Origin: DASSWB01 sp035705495
GTDB lineage: Bacteria; Bacteroidota; Bacteroidia; Flavobacteriales; Flavobacteriaceae
Direction of reading: 5' to 3'
Assembly (NCBI GenBank): GCA_035705495.1
Contig: DASSWB010000026.1
Location: 1 to 64,000 of the forward strand
Length of the DNA stretch: 64,000 nucleotides
The notes beneath the pieces were generated by a model, which did not search any database, was not told the origin of the DNA, and saw only the letters and a program-made list of their open reading frames with translations. Each line of letters begins with the position of its first letter. Positions within the stretch are counted from its first letter, which is position 1. The translations under genes were made by a program, and so were the position numbers. Shown here one piece after another: positions 61,403 to 64,000 of this stretch.

Positions 61403-61915
61403 TTAATTCCAGTTTTCGTCAAAAGATAAATCGTCATAATCTTCAATATCGAGATCGTCGTCAAATTCATCAAAATTATCTTCATCGTTTTCTTCGGCAA
61501 CAAATTCTTTTTCGGGCGCTTCATCGGGAATTTGTCCGTGGGCGAACATTAAATTTGGATAATCCCTCCCTTCTTCAATTTCAGAGATTTCAGCAAGTTC
61601 AACCAAAAATGTCCACATGCTGAAAAAATCATAGATATAAATCAGTTTCGTCTGGTCTTCAGAAACAACGCTGTCCAAAGTAGTTTCTTCCATTAATCGA
61701 ACGCCGCTATCTCCATCCATGTCGAACTGCGGAATTTCTTCGCCCTGCGTCCATTCATCATCACTTATATAAAAAGCAGCCATTTCATTACCGCCAAAGC
61801 CAAAAGCTTGAGTGATTGTATTATGAAAATCCTCTAACGTACTTTCTTGTAATAATTCTATGTCCCTGAAAACATCTTCTTTTGCATCAAGAATTATTCT
61901 GAATTTGTAAACCAT
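61403..61915 (-). CDS. Plasmid pRiA4b ORF-3-like protein with acidic tail
   Basis: The first 120 residues show the pRiA4b ORF-3 pattern (VYKFRIILDAKED, ESTLEDFHNTITQAFGF, HxW-like MWTFLVELAEI). The last 50 residues are nearly all Asp and Glu (DNFDEFDDDLDIEDYDDLSF), probably disordered. It has no known role. Its 3' neighbour is the NA37 gene, 75 bases away, and ctaA lies 49 bases upstream. Confidence 0.8.
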   Translation of the reverse strand: MVYKFRIILDAKEDVFRDIELLQESTLEDFHNTITQAFGFGGNEMAAFYISDDEWTQGEEIPQFDMDGDSGVRLMEETTLDSVVSEDQTKLIYIYDFFSMWTFLVELAEISEIEEGRDYPNLMFAHGQIPDEAPEKEFVAEENDEDNFDEFDDDLDIEDYDDLSFDENWN

Positions 61916-61964
61916 AATTTTAAAAAATTGGACTGCAAAGATACAGTTTTAGATGAAAAATATG

Positions 61965-62978
61965 CTATTTGCTAAATCTATGTAGCGTAAAAGTCATTGC
62001 TGTCAAAAGGAAAAACGCGCCAATTTGATGTGCAACACCCAACCATAATGGAACCGCATAAATTAACGTGAAAATCCCCAAAAGAAACTGAACAAAAACC
62101 AAAATCAGGAGCCAGTCGATTCCTCGACTTTGAATTGCTGTCAAATCCATTTTACGTGATTTCCACCAAATCGTTAAAATAAAAGCTACCACAATATAAG
62201 CGACATAGCGATGTACAAATTGAACGCCGCTTTTTCCTTCAACAAAATTTCTCCACAAGGGATTTTGCTCTATCCAAACCGATTCGTGAATAATTTTTCC
62301 ATCAGTCATTAGGGGCCAGAAATTGTGTATGAACCCTGCATCGAGTCCGGCAATAAAAGCTCCCCAAATAATCTGGATAATTAAAGCTGCCATTCCCCAA
62401 CGAATCAAGTTTCTGAATTTTTTATCAATTTCTTTTTTCTTCGGATAAATCAGATCCAAAGCAACCCAAAAACAATAGGCAAAAGTGAGAAAAGCAGTTA
62501 CTAAATGCGCTGCCAAACGGTAATGACTCACCGCAGGAATATCAACCAAACCGCTTTTAACCATATACCAGCCCAAGAAACCTTGAAAAGCACCGAGCGC
62601 AAGTAGAATGACCGACTTTTTTATAGTGGGTTTGCTCAACTGTTTGGTGAAAAGAAAGTATAAAAATGGGATTATAAATACAATTCCAATTAAGCGGCCA
62701 ATGACACGATGAAGCCATTCCCAGAAATAAATTTCCTTGAAATCTTCAAGCGAAAAATGATAGTGTAATTTCTGATATTCAGGATATTGCTTGTAAAGAT
62801 CAAATGCTTCCGTCCATTCTTGCTCGTTCAGAGGCGGAATTGTTCCGCTGATCAATTTATATTCAGAAATAGAAAGTCCGGAGACAGTGAGGCGCGTAAT
62901 TCCGCCAACAATGACCATAATAAATATTAAAATACAGCCGGTGTACAGCCAGTAAATTACCTTCTTGTTGTCTTTCAT
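61965..62978 (-). CDS. ctaA: Heme A synthase (COX15/CtaA family)
   Basis: This oxidises the methyl of heme O to make heme A for cytochrome oxidase. The 337-residue protein has eight membrane helices and the conserved histidines: FWEWLHRVIGRLIG (about 87), SHYRLAAHLVTAF (about 151), QFVHRYVAYIVV (about 253) and GVAHQIGAFFLL (about 312). The EWLHR form is the COX15 group. No ctaB or cox gene is nearby. It follows the partial cca gene by 35 bases. Confidence 0.93.
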   Translation of the reverse strand: MKDNKKVIYWLYTGCILIFIMVIVGGITRLTVSGLSISEYKLISGTIPPLNEQEWTEAFDLYKQYPEYQKLHYHFSLEDFKEIYFWEWLHRVIGRLIGIVFIIPFLYFLFTKQLSKPTIKKSVILLALGAFQGFLGWYMVKSGLVDIPAVSHYRLAAHLVTAFLTFAYCFWVALDLIYPKKKEIDKKFRNLIRWGMAALIIQIIWGAFIAGLDAGFIHNFWPLMTDGKIIHESVWIEQNPLWRNFVEGKSGVQFVHRYVAYIVVAFILTIWWKSRKMDLTAIQSRGIDWLLILVFVQFLLGIFTLIYAVPLWLGVAHQIGAFFLLTAMTFTLHRFSK

Positions 62979-63013
62979 GGAATTAAAATTGATTTTTTCA
63001 TTTTAAAAATTAC

Positions 63014-64000
63014 CTAAACAGGATTTAAACCGAGTTCTTTTCCTCTTTTCAGCATCAATTCACGCGCTGCCTCATATTCATTTGGAATTTCTCCTTCCAA
63101 TATTGCTTCTTTAATGGTTTCTTTGATCATCCCAATTTCCTTGGAAGGTTTAATATTGAAGGTTTCCATAATTTCTTCACCAGTCACGGGAGGTTGGAAA
63201 TTTCTTACATGATCCCTTTCCTCAACTTCCTTGATTTTTTTCCGAACTTCTTGAAAATTCTGATGATATTTTCTGAATCGTTTCGGATTTTTAGTCGTGA
63301 TATCTGCTTCGCAAAGCGTCATTAAATCTTCAATATTTTCCCCAGCATCAAAAACCAATCTGCGAACTGCCGAATCAGTCACTTTTTCATCTGCAATAAC
63401 GATAGGGCGGGAACTCATTAAAACCAATTTCTGAACAAATTTCATTTTTTCATTCAGTGGCATGCGCAATCTTTTAAAAAGTTTAAACACCATTTTTGAA
63501 CCCACAAATTCGTGTCCGTGAAAGGTCCAACCGATTTTCTTGTGAAATTTTTTCGTTGGCGCCTTTCCAATATCGTGCAAGAGCGCAGCCCATCGAAGCC
63601 ATAAATCGTCTGTATTCTCGGAAATATTATCCACTACTTCCAAAGTATGCCAAAAATTGTCTTTGTGTTTTTGACCTTCAATCTCGTCAATACCTTCAAG
63701 CGCGGTCAATTCAGGTAAAATAAGTTCCAATAAACCTGTTTTATGAAGCAATGAAAATCCTACGGAAGGTTTTTGCGAAAGCAGAATTTTATTCAGTTCA
63801 TCCACGATTCTTTCTTTGGAAATAATGCGGATTCGATCTTTGTTTTTACTGATTGCTTCAAGCGAATTTTTTTCAATTTTAAAATTGAGCTGTGAAGCAA
63901 AACGAATCGCCCGAAGCATCCGCAACGGATCATCAGAATAAGTGATGTCCGGATCCAACGGAGTTTTGATCGTTTTATTTTTCAAATCTTCCAATCCGTT
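63014..64000 (-). CDS. cca: CCA tRNA nucleotidyltransferase, C-terminal part (cut by window edge)
   Basis: The frame is open to base 64000, so the N-terminal catalytic domain lies outside. The visible 329 residues include LRMLRAIRFASQLNF (the RNA-binding motif after the catalytic domain), then an HD domain (FWHTLEVV, ALLHDIGKAPTK, FHGHEFVGSKM). That is the CCA-adding enzyme with HD, the usual form here. It adds or repairs the 3' CCA of tRNA. Polymerase-only or poly(A) polymerase relatives are less likely because of the HD site. Confidence 0.9.
   Translation of the reverse strand, partial: NGLEDLKNKTIKTPLDPDITYSDDPLRMLRAIRFASQLNFKIEKNSLEAISKNKDRIRIISKERIVDELNKILLSQKPSVGFSLLHKTGLLELILPELTALEGIDEIEGQKHKDNFWHTLEVVDNISENTDDLWLRWAALLHDIGKAPTKKFHKKIGWTFHGHEFVGSKMVFKLFKRLRMPLNEKMKFVQKLVLMSSRPIVIADEKVTDSAVRRLVFDAGENIEDLMTLCEADITTKNPKRFRKYHQNFQEVRKKIKEVEERDHVRNFQPPVTGEEIMETFNIKPSKEIGMIKETIKEAILEGEIPNEYEAARELMLKRGKELGLNPV

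Overview
This window looks like chromosomal DNA from a Flavobacteriaceae bacterium (phylum Bacteroidota). The evidence is low G+C, a SusC-type TonB receptor with a carboxypeptidase-like N-domain, two proteins with gliding/type IX secretion (T9SS) type B sorting tails, Bacteroidota-style promoters (TTG, about 20 nt, TAnnTTTG), SxC lipoprotein signals, a DUF368 pair, an OstA-like protein and a 6S-Flavo-like RNA. No tRNA, rRNA, CRISPR array or insertion sequence was seen. No gene-free stretch exceeds 300 bases.

Layout. 1-7.5 kb: the 5' part of a secreted protein, a small membrane protein with an Smr protein, a Ca-binding-repeat lipoprotein, a cysteine desulfurase, and an M23 peptidase/TonB receptor pair. 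7.6-10 kb: a coiled-coil gene, zapA, a 6S-like RNA and rny. 10-18 kb: DUF2007, pheT, a LON-domain protein, sucC, a paired intergenic repeat, cysH, DUF1456 and a DUF349 protein. 18-30 kb, nearly all on the minus strand: aroE, two DUF368 (PopT-like) transporters, a TPR protein, a class III aminotransferase, an OstA-like protein, purA, a Fur-family regulator and spoT/rel. 34.8-49 kb: M48 protease, acpH, glmM, an LpxL-like acyltransferase, rhomboid, SIMPL, TlpA-like lipoprotein, a GAF protein, an HD-PycTM protein and a phosphoesterase-barrel fusion. 49-64 kb: uvrB, two large T9SS cargo proteins, an ABC-2 transporter, an unrecognised conserved-looking gene, an NA37-type protein, a pRiA4b ORF-3-like protein, ctaA and a partial cca.

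The accessory part is 29.9-34.75 kb. Every gene there is on the plus strand, short and AT-rich, and most encode an exported protein. It starts with a lipoprotein carrying an HExxH (zincin-like) motif, interrupted by a single-base frameshift. A series of small signal-peptide proteins follows, mixed with partial copies of one another and with a second copy of the HExxH protein's C-terminal end. This mosaic resembles a polymorphic toxin/immunity cassette array, but that function is inferred. It is the best candidate here for an undescribed system.

Other points of interest are the 6S RNA between zapA and rny, a stand-alone HD-PycTM protein with no cyclase next to it, a lipoprotein phosphoesterase fused to an outer-membrane barrel, tandem DUF368 genes in one operon, and a Fur-family protein without the first CxxC of the usual structural zinc site.
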